Source of the DNA: Siphonodentalium dalli
Lineage: Eukaryota > Mollusca > Scaphopoda > Gadilida > Siphonodentaliidae
Assembly: GCA_032622095.1 (NCBI GenBank)
Contig: CP136066.1
Span: forward strand, 184,860,716 to 184,924,715
DNA length: 64,000 nucleotides
Reading direction: 5' to 3'
The translations under genes and the position numbers were made by a program. Positions 34,962 through 45,690 of the stretch are shown one piece after another (the first letter of the stretch is position 1; each line of letters starts with the position of its first letter). The notes under the pieces were generated by a model. That model did not search any database, had not been told where the DNA came from, and was given only the letters and a program-made list of their open reading frames with translations.

Positions 34962-36233
34962 GGGTCCGTGAAGATTCGGCGGAGGGAAGATTCGGCAGGG
35001 AAGATTCGGCAGGGAAGATTCGGCGGGTTTTATCGGCCGAATCTTCCTAGGTTTATACCAAATATTGGGACGGGAGATTTTATGTTTTAAGTTCTATGAA
35101 TTATGTGGACATATTTTTTAATGATATATTGGATGAATAAATTAAATTAAATGAAGCTATTACTTTTATGATGTTTTGTTTGAGATTATTTGTATGTTTT
35201 ATGAGTGAATATTTTACAAGAATAAATTACTTTTATTATAACTTTTGTTAATACTTTTATGATGTTTTGTCATTAGTTTGTTTGACATATTTTATGAGAT
35301 TATTTTAGGTTTATGATAAGGTAAGTTTATTGTGAATATATTGAAGTTATTACTTACAAATTACGTGGTAAATCCAAATATCACGTTCGAACACTGATAT
35401 GATCTCAGCTATTACTTTTATGATGTTTTGTTTGAGATTATTTGTATGTTTTATGAGTGAATATTTTACAAGAATAAATTACTTTTATTATTACTTTTGT
35501 TAATACTTTTATGATGTTTTGTCATTAGTTTGTTTGACATATTTTATGAGATTATTTTAGGTTTATGATAAGGTAAGTTTATTGTGAATATATTGAAGTT
35601 ATTACTTACAAATTACGTGGTAAATCCAAATATCACGTTCGAACACTGATATGATCTCAGTGAGAACTATTCGATGTTTGTTTAGATAAGTTTGCGGAGT
35701 GAATTTCAGTTAGAACTGATCAGTTGTTTGTTTTACCGCATCAGATCTAACGACTTTTAGACTATATAGTTGAATGAAATTGACTTCACCATATCACATC
35801 TTCATCATGCCTTCGTGTAATAGGAATGTACGTCCTCGTCAGCAAGCAGTTGACTGCGGCAAATGGCAACACAGAACATGCAATACCGGCATTTAAAGAA
35901 TGCCGGTTATAAATGTATTTTAAATTGTTTTGTTTGTTTTGTATGTTAAATCAGCTTGTGTAAATATGTTTCATCCATTCTAATAAGTCTAATAAAATAT
36001 GTCATTACTAAAAATGAGTTAATCAAGACCCTATAATCCCTCTAATTAGTTGTTATTGTTACAACAAAGAATTAGTGCGCACACAAGCCGTAATCCCCAA
36101 GCCGTAATCCCTCCACTAATTAGTTACATCAAACGACTGGGCGAATCTTCCCCACCGAATCTTCCCTGCCGAATCTTCCCTCCGCCGAAAAATACATGGC
36201 CGAATCTTCCCTCCGCCGAATCTTCCCGTTCCC
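34962..36233 (+). mobile_element. Complete non-autonomous Mutator-like (MULE) element
   Basis: The TIRs start GGGTCCGTGAAGATTCGGCG and, at the other end, GGGAACGGGAAGATTCGGCG. Subterminal GAAGATTCGGC motifs repeat four times at each side. It is flanked by a perfect 9-bp target duplication CTCTTTTCA (34,953-34,961 and 36,234-36,242). The paralogous locus has one copy of the site (CTCTTTTTA, 48,917-48,925), which proves insertion. From 35,807 a 29-codon reading ends CGKWQHRTCNTGI, resembling a Cys/His-rich motif in some MULE-associated proteins. No transposase remains. The 9-bp duplication is typical of Mutator elements. Confidence 0.85.
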
Positions 36234-36242
36234 CTCTTTTCA

Positions 36243-36660
36243 TATCACATGAAACCCCAATAATATCATTGGGAAATCCATTACATATTTTCTTACCTGT
36301 CACTAGTGTGTAATCGCCGGGAAACATGACATTGCGCCAAGTAAATTACCGCGAGGATTAATACTATTTAGGAAAGCCGCGGTTGAAACTAATACTAGAC
36401 ATTGCAAAATGATTGCTTTGTTCGTTAAAGTTCAATTATTGTCCAACTTAGTTGCATTGACGAAAATAGGCACAAAACAAAGAGGCAAATTAGGGGACTA
36501 TATGTTTAGTCGCAAAGCAGAGCGCGCAATACCGTCGTATACGGTTGTGAAGCGTCTCAGCGAACACCGTGCATGTATGCATTTTGCATGCATTTTTCAG
36601 CTACTTTTAAAGATTTTGATTTGATAAAAGGCAAAAATCTCCGTTTTTTTCATGTGATAT
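36243..36660. other. Unique flank shared with 48,926-49,255
   Basis: AT-rich DNA without a convincing gene. The 48.9-kb counterpart lacks about 48 bp (between CACTAGT and ATTAATACTATT). ORFs at 36,409-36,761 are not supported by that comparison. Confidence 0.5.
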
Positions 36661-36663
36661 ACA

Positions 36664-36812
36664 AGATCTTCAACTCGTTATGTTGGGATATAAGATTTTA
36701 TGAAACTCGTTTGACAAAGTTGAATCACAACTCGTCTAGGACTCGTTGTGAATCAAATTGATCAAACTCGTTTCATAAAATCTTATATCCCAACATATCT
36801 CGTTGGAGATCC
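36664..36812. repeat. Foldback MITE-like palindrome (~150 bp)
   Basis: Perfect 36-bp arms at 36,679-36,714 and 36,762-36,797 (outer end TATGTTGGGATATAAG). A second inner pair, TTGAATCACAA and TTGTGAATCAA, surrounds the centre, and ACTCGTT recurs four or more times. It is absent from block A. Confidence 0.85.
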
Positions 36813-36887
36813 TCTATATCCCAATTTCAAAGTAACGCGCCAACACAGAATGATACAACGTAACGGACTAATCTAAATACTCCTTAC

Positions 36888-37641
36888 CTGTTGGAATCGA
36901 TGTAAGGAAGTAAACTCCGGCGATGAGGCAGATTGTTGTAGTTAATCTCCATGTATTTCTGTCGAATTTCAAATTCCGTCCCACGTGACGCTGTGTCTTC
37001 ATTGCGTTTGCGTGTGACCACACGACCTTGAAAATGTGAAGATACACGACGATCATGATGAACGTAGGAAACAGGAACAAGGCGACAAGTAGTGTCAAAT
37101 ATTCGTTACTGTGGACACCAAAATATGTGCATGGCCATATGACGTCATTCGGTGGGTCCACGTTCCATCCCATTGTTGGGAGCTGACCAATAATTACAGA
37201 CAGGATCCATATTCCGGCGATCAGACATAGGTTAGTCGTCTTGTTGAATATATTGTTGTACTTGAAAGGCATCGTGATTTTAACGTAGCGGTCAAAGGTC
37301 AATGCGACGAGGTTAAGGACTGAACATGTTCCAGAGCTATGGATCAAACCATACCGGAATCTACACTCCGTCAAGTCTTGGAAGTTAACGATGTTGTACG
37401 TCACGTGATACAACAAAGTTACTCCAAGAAGGAGATCGACCAGCGCGATGCTAGCTATAAATAGATCAGCTGCCTGGAGCACGTGTTTATTCTTCCTTAG
37501 TGTGTCGATGACGATTGCGTTGAGGAATATACTCGCAAGTCCAAACAAGGTTGAGAATGCGCCGATGACAAGATCCGCCGCTGTTGGTCCATACCCATTT
37601 AGGGTCCAGAATACCACGTTCTGAGAAGAATTAGGGTCCAT
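36888..37641 (-). CDS. GPCR2: class A G-protein-coupled receptor, TM1-TM6 exon
   Basis: This is the paralogue of GPCR1 exon 1: 251 codons plus one base, starting MDPNSSQNVVFW, with the same phase-1 donor (ACAG|GTAAGG at 36,888). It retains N1.50 in FLNAIV, D2.50 in SIALVDLLLG, the loop cysteines, a canonical DRY (FDRYVKI) where GPCR1 has ERY, and TM6 ending FLTSIPT. It is not interrupted. TM7 must come from a downstream exon; the nearest is 32,152-31,896. Its role is presumably as for GPCR1, in the plasma membrane with an unknown ligand. The DRY/ERY and TM7 differences suggest the paralogues may differ in activity. Confidence 0.9.
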
Positions 37642-37686
37642 TTCTGTGGAATTAAACTCTCTACCATGAAATATTCTGCGATCGTA

Positions 37687-38308
37687 CCTGTATATGGAAG
37701 GAACAAAACAATGAATTCACTTTGGAGGCAAATATACATATCCTGTTTAAAAATGAGTAGTTTTCATAACTATATAGGTATCCAACCAACAATATAATAC
37801 GGTTTACAACAAACAACAATATTTCATTTACCTATCTATAATTCATATTTTACGAATGTACACACATATTTATACAATATTATAATGAAGCCTAACTCGG
37901 TAATGTAAAGAAATCAAGAAACGCTCTTTATTGCTTTTAGTTAATAAATTTAGTTAACTGTTTGCGTGCATGAATTTACAGTGCGTGACGTTTCGTTTAC
38001 CGAATGGGTTATTTACGGTATCGATAACCCGAGGCGGAATTTACCGTAGATATGGCCAAAGTAGCAATTTACCGAAATTATCATGTTGTGGAAATGACCG
38101 CAGGCTCGTTGTGTACAAATTAGATTTAACATGGCAGATAGTGAATATTTGATTTGCAAATTCTCAAATAAGAAATTTTGCCATTTTAATATCGTTATTA
38201 CTATGCGAATTTTGAAATGGTATACTTTCATACTATATCCCATATCTAGAACTTGGTGAGTTCTTGCAAATGGTAACATGAGAACAGTATATATATGTAA
38301 CACTCACC
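37687..38308 (-). other. Candidate 5'UTR intron boundaries of GPCR2
   Basis: An acceptor TCCTTCCATATACAG precedes 37,687, and a donor ACAG|GTGAGTG ends at 38,308. Both correspond to the GPCR1 pair. The intron would be about 620 bp, against 1.26 kb in GPCR1, which carries an extra repeat. Confidence 0.45.
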
Positions 38309-38690
38309 TGTATGTGGAATGAACAAACAATGGAGTCACTTTGGAGTCGAATCATATGAATGCTGATTCATATGAGGGCTCCGATATGTTATTCCATCTC
38401 CCACAAACATGTGATTGGTTCAGATCAAGTGGTGTGGTTATGTCACCACAGAGTTCCTGGGAGACTCGTGAATAATCAAATAGTTTTGACATTATGAATT
38501 GTGCTAATGCGGTGACACCAAATTGTCGCTCTGTCTGAAGTCGCTCACACATGCTTCCCAAAAACAAAGCGTGAGGCCGATTAGCGTTGACCGCTTATCA
38601 TAACGTGCCAACTATTGCCAGTTCTCCGCGTCGACTTGTGAAAACAATCTGCTTTGATCACAAAGCGTTGATTTACTCGGAAACATTTGC
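38110..38690 (-). promoter_or_regulatory. Upstream region of GPCR2 conserved with GPCR1
   Basis: Counterpart of 5,100-5,650. It includes GCGTTGACCGCTTATCATAA and the CTCCGCGTCGACTTGTG stretch. The insertion at 38,738 lies at its upstream edge. Confidence 0.35.
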
Positions 38691-38737
38691 TAGTTAAAGA
38701 TTCTTTTGACGTGTCCGAAAATTAGTACTTTTATCAC

Positions 38738-39657
38738 TTCGTCTTCCAGAACGCTCGCGGGATGGTCGCATTTTATGCTCGACGAGCTAAGCCGTGAGCG
38801 TTCTGTGAACTTTATTTGTTGCCGGGCTTGTTGACTGGATTATAGAGATTATCCCCAACCAAGTCCAGCACATGCTGAATGGACTGCCGTCTGTCCTTTG
38901 TTTAGGCTGGAATGTGTAGGCTGGCTCGGTAGGACCGACTGAATCCACCAGTCTGGGGCTGACCGGACCACTACAGACGGGATGAGAGATAAGACGAGAA
39001 AGAAGAAAAAGAAGACACAGTCGCGTCGCCGCAGGGACGCCGACAGGAAGGCCAGGTGGAGACGGGGGTTAGCTGAGAGATGCCCAGCTTCCCCCCACCT
39101 GGCCTCCATCGACGATATCACCACCAGTAGCAGCGACGCCGTGGATCGGCCGGTGGTCCCTGCTATTTTCGTCGCCGAGGTCAGCGGAGACAGGGACGCG
39201 GACACCACCACCGATGTTCCTGCCGCTGACTTCGGGTGGAGATGGATACGTTTCCACCAAGGACACCGGAATACCATGACAACCCGGTGTCCTCCATCTC
39301 CACCACCAACAACAACATCAGCACCAGCCTGTACACTGACGACTGCATCAAAACATTTGAAGCGACGTTGAAGCATCACCTCCAGGTCCCGACTTCGACA
39401 AATTGGTCTCAATGATAGAAAACGCGGGCATCACGAGCTTGGATGGCAGCTGCTACAGGCACAGCAAACAACAACAACACCACAAAAGAACGAACAACCT
39501 CCCAAAAAAGAAGAAAAAAAGAAATAAAAGTTTGTAAAATGCTATATTTCATTGATTAAATTAAATTAAAGGCATTACATGGGTGATTAAGGAATGGGCC
39601 CATCGGCACATTCGAGAATCCCGGGATTAGCCCCCCCCCAAACCACTCCCTTCAAAT
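38738..39657. mobile_element. ~0.9-kb insertion with target duplication upstream of GPCR2
   Basis: Block A reads straight through GTACTTTTATTTTGAAAC at this point. In block B the GTACTTTTAT is present on both sides of ~0.9 kb of extra DNA (about 38,727-38,736 and 39,659-39,668). Near the left end CAGAACGCTC(G/A)CGG forms 14-bp inverted arms (38,749-38,808). The right half is A-rich with AATAAA at 39,526. The GC content is higher than in the surroundings. A retroposed or non-autonomous element is likely; the class is unknown. Confidence 0.7.
38982..39371 (+). CDS. Hypothetical Lys/Arg-rich ORF inside the insertion
   Basis: 129 codons opening MRDKTRKKKKKTQSRRRR, then a Ser/Asp/Thr/Pro-rich region. 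It begins near the middle of the inserted DNA and is followed by a short A-rich 3' region. The basic start could bind nucleic acid. No homologue is recognised, and a 187-codon antisense ORF overlaps, so coding status is doubtful. Confidence 0.25.
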   Translation: MRDKTRKKKKKTQSRRRRDADRKARWRRGLAERCPASPHLASIDDITTSSSDAVDRPVVPAIFVAEVSGDRDADTTTDVPAADFGWRWIRFHQGHRNTMTTRCPPSPPPTTTSAPACTLTTASKHLKRR

Positions 39658-39969
39658 TGTACTTTTATTTTGAAACAAAGCAGGAACGTATTTCTCTACA
39701 TATCCATTACGAAATGATGCACAGAACGTTTTACGTATTATTTTCTGTTTGTTTGGTTTCTACGGAAACCAGTTCTATGCATTTTGGCTGACAGCGATTC
39801 AAAATCACAATGACGCTAATCGCGCTATTGTTTGACATGTTCGAACATCTCTCAAAAGAACTCAAAACCAAACTTCGTCGTTTCTCGTATTAAAAAAAGC
39901 AATTCCCCAAACATGCTTCAAAGTCCCCTACACCCGAACGAACGCTCACATATAACAACGTCATACGCG

Positions 39970-41610
39970 TGGCACGCGGTTGATTTTTTAAAGAGAGCTC
40001 GTCAATTGAGAGGATAATTACCCCACAACACCTATCGAGCGGGACCCGGCATAAAAACCGACCCAGCACTAAGCTTGGGGTGGGGTGCAAGGAAACCTCA
40101 GACCCATAAGTGGTCATCAAAGCTCTCATCGAGTTAAGGCCGGATATATACCTACATATGTTCGGCCGCTTACTGCTCTGCGACTTTCTTCGGGAGGCCA
40201 GGAACGGCCCATCAAGAACACATTGTAATTATCAATTTGTACATACATCATTTTACCTAATAAAAATAAAATAACCAAAAAAATCATATAAACCAAAAAA
40301 ATATGTTCACTGTACAATAATTATATATATAGATGTATATCATGTCCTGTTCATTGTCGTTCAAAATTACTTCAGCGAATAAAAATCTGAATTAACACTG
40401 TATATGATTGTTAAAAATATGCTTTCACCTACACCCGTGCATGATGTGGGGAATAAGGGTGGGATAGAATAATGCATCAACACTTCCGGGTAACTCGCCA
40501 AACTCCAATCTCCTCACCTCTCTCTCTCTATATCACATCGATCATCTCGGGTGTTCGCGCCCTTCTACTCTTCTGCTCAACATCACATGCCATTCAATAC
40601 AACAGTGTTCAAACATGCTATTGGAATAAAAATCTCTTTCAGTGCAATGCAATATTCATACATATAGATAGAGAGTATATCATGTCTTGTTCATTGTCAT
40701 TCAGATTTATTTCAGCGAATAAAAAAAAATCTTAATTAATACTATTTGAAATTGTCAAAACACGCTTTCACCTACGCCCGTGCAATATGGGGGAGGTAAA
40801 TGCAACAACATGCGACAGCTACGCATACTCTAAGTGCAATTGCTGGGCCCAATCTACATGCAATTCTCCCTATGTCTCGCTCTCGTTCTGCACGTACCGC
40901 ATCCGTCTGGCCCCTTGTCTTCCTGCTTGCGTTTGCTTGAGTTTATACATATGCATACTTTTAAACAACTAACAAAACTAACAAACTTTATCATTACAAC
41001 ACGGGCCCCGTTCTTCATTCCAACGCACCATATGACTCGCTCAGCAACAACAAAATCATTAAAGGGACACATCGGGACTCCACCACCATACCCCATATTA
41101 AAGCTCGTGGGCCCTCCCTCACACAACATTCAATTCAATTCAACTCAACCTTTGTCGTGTTCAGACATGACGATTTCTTATGTGCAATATCTCCAATAAC
41201 AACAAACCGTGGGGTGAAGGAGAAGATCACTCGATCTTTTCGACCATCCTGGGCGCTTCGCGCCCGTCTACTCTCTTTCGTGAGAGGATAAACTACAAAA
41301 ATAACATAATGCAGTAGATTATTTATAAAATATATTGTACCAATTAACTACATTACTACTATAGACCGTCGCTATAACCTCAACATTAGACTTCAAGCTG
41401 GATTCAGTGAAAAAAAAAACGACTTTGAAAAACACAATTAAAACGTCGACACCGGACAAAGACGACGCCATCTTGGATTTTCGGGACGCAGAGATTTTAC
41501 CGGTGAGAAAGTTCCACAACTTTGCACTGCACTTCCATACTCGGGTCACATATTTTGATAATAACTACGGGCAATTATAATTGAATAACCAACATAATTA
41601 GATTATCATC
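39970..41610. other. Intergenic with local duplications
   Basis: A ~120-bp segment (CATGTC.TGTTCATTGTC, then TTTCACCTAC.CCCGTGCA) occurs at about 40,340-40,445 and again at 40,680-40,785. GGGCGCTTCGCGCCCGTCTA and GTGTTCGCGCCCTTCTA also recur (41,250 and 40,550). CAATT/CAACT repeats lie near 41,128-41,146. No gene is supported. Confidence 0.5.
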
Positions 41611-41757
41611 ATGGAAGCAGAACGTCCCAACGACAATGCACATTCTGTTGTTCAACCAACACCGTCTCCGAGTCAGTCAGATAACGCGAATCAACCCCCC
41701 GTTACCAGAGGCTTAATTATTCCTAATGTACCGGAAATTGGGCTTACTCTCCGATAG
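41611..41757 (+). CDS. Small ORF, 48 codons
   Basis: Reads MEAERPNDNAHSVVQ and on to EIGLTLR then TAG. It is polar and Pro/Gln/Asn-rich, with no membrane segment. It could be the N-terminus of a retroelement ORF or a first exon. Upstream, CGACGCCATCTTGGATTTTC at 41,463-41,482 resembles a YY1-type promoter site found in some retroelements. Function unknown. Confidence 0.25.
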   Translation: MEAERPNDNAHSVVQPTPSPSQSDNANQPPVTRGLIIPNVPEIGLTLR

Positions 41758-41849
41758 TTGGATGGTAACTCTAGCAACTTCACCCCGGACTTAGGTAAAC
41801 GTGGTAGACTAGACCTTACTATATATTTATTTCATACCCCCATTGCTGG

Positions 41850-42790
41850 AGAAGATATTATATACATAATACAATAAAAATAATGGTATCGTACAAAATG
41901 GTGATGTGGAATAATACAGATTTTCTTCCTTTGTGTTGATGTCTAGGTATGTACACGATCGATCAGTTGGCACATAACAAAGATAAAATAGGCAGAATCC
42001 AGGATGATTTGGTCTAGATTCTTTGTTATGACGTCGGGTTGATTCAAGCAGTCGCTTCCAAGGAGGAAGGCGAGTAGTGAACAGTCATCACTCGAGTCCA
42101 AGTGCAGAAATGTAGCCACACCGAATTGGTTAATTATATGTGCCCAATAGGCATTCCTGATCACAAGCAAACGGTCGTATGTGCAGTGTCGCATGGCGTG
42201 CAGTAATTAGTACAAACACAACATATGCGATTGTTGTCAAACGTCGTTCTGTTCAGAAGTAAGGCGGTGTGTTAAACGGAATATTTCCAGTGATGAGTCG
42301 GAAGTAACTTTGCGATCCCATTCTGATATATAGTGACGCTGTGTAGTTGACTTACAAAGTTCTTTCCAAGTATGTTTGGACGGAAATTCACCGGTCTCCA
42401 TGAATGATTCCAAGAAATTGTAGAGGTCATACTGGTGGAGCAGGTGGATGACATCTGCAACATAACCGCTGATATGGTGACTAAAGATTGTACATTGATA
42501 AAATTTAAAGATGAATATCCTGAGTGGCACCTGGTGATTTTGTGGAAGATGTATGAGATCAGCTAGGAAGACGAGTTTCTTAATATGAATATCTCTTTCG
42601 AGTGGCATGAGTCCCAGTAAACTCATAGCGATGTTCGTAGGCGTACGCGTCGGAAGTCCTTGAATGTGTTTTAAGCATGTGCGATAAGCCTTTTCCATGT
42701 GATATGTATTCGAGGCTGAAGAGAGAGGCATAATCTCACATCCAAATAGGCTTTTTGGAAGGACGATAGATTTTAAAAGGGAAGCCATCG
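41850..42790 (-). pseudogene. LINE ORF2 C-terminal fragment
   Basis: The minus strand reads PKSLFGCEIMPL, YRTCLKHIQGLPTRTPTN, LLGLMPLERDIHIKKLVFL and LIHLP, then continues in another frame from 42,194. This is the region after the RT in a LINE family distinct from those at 6.7 and 53 kb. The RT is missing and the sequence stops abruptly at 42,790, where the opposite-strand ORF1 begins. Confidence 0.7.
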
Positions 42791-42813
42791 TCGTTGGTGT
42801 GCACTGTTTAACA

Positions 42814-43618
42814 ATGTCCCTGCCAGAAATAGAGAAATTCCAACGGGGTCAGTGATCACCAAATCCACAGCAGCCCCTCATCAAGTGTGAACCCTCTTGA
42901 ACAAGGGATTATTAACGCCTTTACTAATCCAGTGGTCCTCAAAACATTGACTCAGGTTTTCTCGGGAATAGCTGAAGCTATTGTCAGCAAAACTGCCACC
43001 ATTCAAAATGAAGCTATTTCTGAATTAAATGTAAAATTATGCCAGAGGGATGATGAAGTGAATAGGCTGGCATCTGATGTTAAAAACTTAAAACTATGCT
43101 TCCAACAAATGAAATCTGACATCACTGACCTCAAAGAGGAACTTGACGACCTCCAGAACTATGGTAGGCGCACAAACCTCCGGATTTCAGGGTTATCAGA
43201 TGATGAGTATGAAAACACCAATCTCCTGGTAATTGGAGCAATCCGTAGACTTGGCATTGACGTTAACTACAATGACATTCATAGGAGCCACCGTCTGTGT
43301 CCACCGACCCAAAGTGGTGAACCACGTCCAATTATATTTCGTTGCCCCTCTTACAAGATACGAGAGTCTATCTACATGAGACGATGGCACCTCTTTAATG
43401 TGTTCTCTGACATTGACACCAAAGTATTCATTAATGAAGATCTGTCAAAAGCAATGGCTGACATCTTCAAAAGAACATAACTCTTAAGAAGGGTTCCAAA
43501 ATCCATGACACCTGGACCCATGACTGTGTAGTGTTTGTGAAAATAGACGAGGACAGTAACCCTCTTAGAATCACAACACAGGCCCAGGTAGCAGATCTTG
43601 AGGATGACCTGTCTTAGT
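42814..43618 (+). pseudogene. LINE ORF1 (coiled coil plus RRM-like RNA-binding protein), frameshifted
   Basis: It probably starts at ATG 42,814 (MSLPEIEKFQ) and shifts frame before 42,887. Then come a coiled coil (about 42,980-43,150) and RRTNLRISGL, DIHRSHRL, RPIIFRCPSYKIRESIY and VFINEDLS, the pattern of L1-type ORF1 RNA-binding domains. A second frameshift near 43,480 leads to GSKIHDTWTHDCVVFVKI and a stop at 43,616-43,618. ORF1p normally coats the LINE RNA. No ORF2 follows on this strand, so it is orphaned. Confidence 0.75.
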
Positions 43619-44580
43619 TACCCTATGGCCCCCAGTTCAGTTTTGCCTCAAACCATATTTTAGGTTTAGTGAGATCTTTGAACCTCATATAACTCACCAC
43701 AGTGTCAATGGATATAATCTCAATGAATTAACGTCCATGCACGTTTGGAATAAATTGCATACATCCTTGTGAATAAAACGTGTATTATCCTATTGAATAA
43801 AAAGAGTATCACTGAATATCCATGAGTATTTGGCTATACTTGTATATATAATATATTAGCCAACTTTCACCTGTCTACCTGAAAACAAATGTATGTTATC
43901 CAATTGAATAACGTGTGTCAATTAGATCCAATACGAATCATGTAAGCATGATCATTATTAGTTATGTCTATAAATATTGTAAATTTCTACCAACAACATC
44001 TGAATGTTAACTCCAAAGGAAAAAATAGCCTACTGACCTAAGACGCTATTCTGTATCACGGTTGCCATAAATCGTGTAGAGTGTGTTCACACACATTATT
44101 CTTTAACTCGGCAGTGAACTGTCGCAACTGGGTCAGCGACCACAATATCTGCAAACTGTGTTCACACACATTATTATTTAACTCGGTAGTGAATTGCGGT
44201 AACTATAGAGTAACTAGGTCAGCGATCACAATATCTGCTGTGAGGGCCTTACACTGGACAATACTTAGTGTGTTATCACACCACTACATATATGGAATTA
44301 CAATGAAAGTAAGTACGCAAGTATAATTTGGTGACACAATCACATCGGGAACGATCCGGGAAGCCTTTGTGTGGCTCCTTCAAACTTTCGCTTTTCGACA
44401 GGAGCCCAGTATAAAGGGGCGTGACCGCATATACCCCTTGTTTTTGTTTCATTTAAAAAACGAAACCCCAAACAATAATGTCACAACATAATAATGGAGT
44501 CACCCCGATGTGATCGTGTCCATAAAAAAGTGGGGTCCAGCGACTGATTTTGGTGGGAGTCTTCTGAATATCCTGTCTAC
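43619..44580. other. Intergenic; 77-bp direct repeat
   Basis: GTGTTCACACACATTATT.T and the following ACTCGG.AGTGAA. recur at 44,082 and 44,159. Further on lies CCCAGTATAAAGGGGCGTGA (44,405-44,424), a TATA-like context without a visible gene. Confidence 0.5.
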
Positions 44581-44612
44581 AGTTGTGTAGCTCTACAGCT
44601 TTACATGTAGGA

Positions 44613-44830
44613 CTATATCATCACCATCATCATCGTCATCATCGTCATCATCATCATCATTATCATCATCACCATCATCATCGTCATCATCGCATCATCA
44701 TCATTATCATCATCGTCATCGTCGTCATCATCGTCGGCATTGTCATCGTCTTCTTCGACGTCTTCGCGGTCGACGTCGCCATCGCCATCGTCGCCATCAC
44801 CATCATATCAACACCACCATCACTAAATTC
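44613..44830 (+). repeat. CAT/CGT microsatellite
   Basis: Imperfect CATCAT/CGTCAT trinucleotide tract. The His/Ile-rich ORF here is a by-product. Confidence 0.9.
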
Positions 44831-45314
44831 AGTATTAATTACCACATGATCATGATCGTCATTAATGACTTTGTCTCTATAGAAGTTTGTATGTCCTGAG
44901 AAATGTCAAACGGAAACCTCTAACTGAAATGGACTTGTTCAACCCTGTTCTATATTTACACATTGTAGTTTATTGAACATTATCTGCACTTGGGTAACAT
45001 GTCCCCGACCAAAATGTATCGCTCTATCTCCCGCTTGATACCTCCTACTTGCTACTTGTATGATTGATTGAACAAAATGTACATTTATTATATTGATTCC
45101 AGTGCCAACATCTTGATTAAATTAGTCAACTTTATGAACGAAGCTACAAAAACAAAACAAACTAGAGGTCAGATTCCATGGAATCAGATATACTTCCATG
45201 GTATACCATCCCATCCCATGTGAGTGCTATGCGTATATGTGTGTTCCTCTTCATGCGACAACGTATTGGTGTCTTATGATCTGATGGTGCACTTGCATTA
45301 ACATTTCTAAATTT

Positions 45315-45690
45315 AATATATATTTTGGGACTTCTGTCTGTTTGGTTGTCTGTTAGCTATGACCGGGAAAACTGCTGGACGGATTTTGACAAAATGTTTT
45401 GGATGGGTCAAATCGTGACCGCGACATGACGTTGACCTTCAAAAATGTCAATCCAAGGTCAAATCTTGTAAAACAGACGGATTTCAACCAAATTTGATGC
45501 CTAGGAGTACTTTTGTCCGGGGAGTCTTTTGGGTGGGTCAAATCGTGACCCCGACCTGACATTGACCTTCGAAATGGTCAGTTCAAGGTAAAATCGAGTA
45601 AAACGAACGGATTTCGACGTAATTTGATACCTAGGGAAACTTTTGTCCGGGGAGTGTTTTGGACAGGTCAAATCGTGACAATAGGTTACT
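45315..45690 (+). mobile_element. Helitron-like fragment with GGTCA repeats
   Basis: ATATATATTTTGGGACTTCT start, then GACCGGGAAAACTGCTGGAC and three diverged GGTCAAATCGTGACC units. The 3' end with CTAG is missing. Confidence 0.6.

Larger units (their letters stand above)
31626..35847. repeat. Tandem unit C (4,222 bp)
   Basis: Same as unit B including its deletion and diagnostic substitutions, with private differences such as CACTTATCCCC near 34,602 and GTACGTCC near 35,830. Unlike A and B, the sequence continues past the unit edge into the rest of the Mutator-like element, so C holds the original right boundary. Confidence 0.93.
21780..39970. repeat. Segmental duplication block B (carries GPCR2)
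   Basis: Counterpart of 750-6,070. A ~120-bp segment that is single in block A (920-1,060) is present twice here (21,800-21,920 and 22,100-22,230). The intron between the TM7 and TM6 exons, 508 bp in block A, has been filled with mobile elements and then amplified. Confidence 0.85.

Noticed and set aside
38849-39412. 187-codon minus-strand ORF
   Set aside because: It overlaps the basic plus-strand ORF in GC-rich inserted DNA and shows no recognisable domain.
42887-42889. ORF1 start at 42,887
   Set aside because: The codon is GTG; homologous reading continues upstream and an ATG at 42,814 with a frameshift is more likely.
44583-44849. His/Ile-rich ORF
   Set aside because: CAT/CGT microsatellite translation.
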